Origin: Chloroflexota bacterium
GTDB lineage: Bacteria > Chloroflexota > Dehalococcoidia > Lucifugimonadales > UBA3495
Direction of reading: 5' to 3'
Assembly: GCA_022562335.1 (NCBI GenBank)
Contig: JADFPM010000049.1
Location: 1 to 12,651 of the forward strand
DNA length: 12,651 nt
Under the pieces are notes generated by a model. The model made no database searches. It was not told the origin of the DNA and saw only the letters and a program-made list of their open reading frames with translations. Numbering within the stretch: the first letter of the stretch is position 1; each line of letters starts with the position of its first letter. The position numbers and the translations under genes are program-made. Below, one piece after another: positions 12,272-12,651 of the stretch.

Positions 12272-12651
12272 TCACGCCTGTCTTGCAAGGTTTTGATATG
12301 TCTGGATGAGCAGTCTACGAAGTAAGACGCGCTCTTCTAGGCTGAAGCCTTCGAACGACTCTTCTTCCAGCTTGTTCCAAGTCTCGTTGACCGTTGCCAT
12401 CAGATCATGGCCTTTATTGGTCATGTGGACCCGAGAGATCCTCTGGTCCTCCAGATCGGGCCTGCGCATGACAAAGCCCTCGCGTTCCAATCTCTTGAGC
12501 GAATTCGTCAACGTTGGCGGCTGTATCATCATGCGTTCCGCCAGCTCCGTCTGGGTGATGCCTTCATTGTCCAGCAGCATGACCAAAATCATCTCCTGCC
12601 CCACGTGAAGGCCTATCTCAGTCAACAGCTCGTCGGCTCGTTGACGATGGA
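12272..12651 (-). CDS. MarR-family transcriptional regulator, 5' end outside window
   Basis: The minus strand is open from the window edge to a TGA at 12272-12274, giving 125 residues. It begins HRQRADELLTEIGLHVGQE, which is internal helix-1 sequence of MarR proteins, so the true start lies beyond the edge and the TTG at 12625 is not it. The winged-helix part is clear: the helix-turn-helix in ITQTELAERMMIQPPTLTN, the recognition helix leading to LKRLEREGFVMRR, and the wing DLEDQRISRVHMTNKG. The C-terminal dimer helices follow. MarR proteins bind palindromes as dimers and usually repress neighbouring genes until a small phenolic ligand binds. The likely target is the isochorismatase-family gene downstream on the same strand. 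GC content is visibly lower than in the left part of the window. Confidence 0.9.
   Translation of the reverse strand, partial: HRQRADELLTEIGLHVGQEMILVMLLDNEGITQTELAERMMIQPPTLTNSLKRLEREGFVMRRPDLEDQRISRVHMTNKGHDLMATVNETWNKLEEESFEGFSLEERVLLRRLLIQTYQNLARQA

Overview
The window is about 12.65 kb of fairly GC-rich bacterial DNA (roughly 60 % by eye over the first 11.5 kb, lower to the right of about 12,000). Gene content (two-gene trehalose operon, Arg-tRNA synthetase, heterodimeric ABC exporter, DsbA/FrnE-type thiol oxidoreductase) together with REP-like palindromes would fit a free-living bacterium, perhaps a Chloroflexota lineage. That placement is only an inference from protein flavour. The code is standard: TGA ends otsA, the HAD gene, the second ABC gene and the MarR gene.

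Layout, left to right. 1-162 (-): 5' end of an alpha/beta-hydrolase with its own promoter. 163-537: divergent intergenic region with a strong hairpin. 538-2885 (+): otsA-otsB, which make trehalose through trehalose-6-phosphate. 3097-3816 (+): a HAD hydrolase whose usual second catalytic Asp is Tyr. 3977-4624 (+): a DsbA/FrnE-family protein whose first active-site Cys codon is an in-frame TGA. It reads as selenocysteine (U-P-W-C), and a plausible bacterial SECIS hairpin follows. 4673-4813: REP-like palindromes and a strong terminator. 4842-8600 (-): two abutting genes for a heterodimeric ABC exporter with one degenerate ATP site. 9075-10754 (-): argS. 11003 onward (+): a peptidase S51 (cyanophycinase-like) gene that loses its 3' end at about 11,555-11,563. 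There it runs head-on into a decayed isochorismatase-family gene on the minus strand. That gene carries a nonsense codon, a frameshift and a 3' truncation. The right end holds a possible 29-codon ORF, two palindromes and a MarR-type regulator cut by the window edge.

How the parts relate: otsA/otsB form a pathway operon, and the two ABC genes must work as one complex. The HAD gene and the candidate selenoprotein lie in tandem on the same strand and may share a transcript that ends at 4783-4813. The MarR gene and the isochorismatase remnant look like a former regulator-target pair. The most interesting item is the candidate selenoprotein, which an ordinary gene caller would start after the TGA, dropping the active site. 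Second is the microhomology junction that fuses the S51 and isochorismatase genes.
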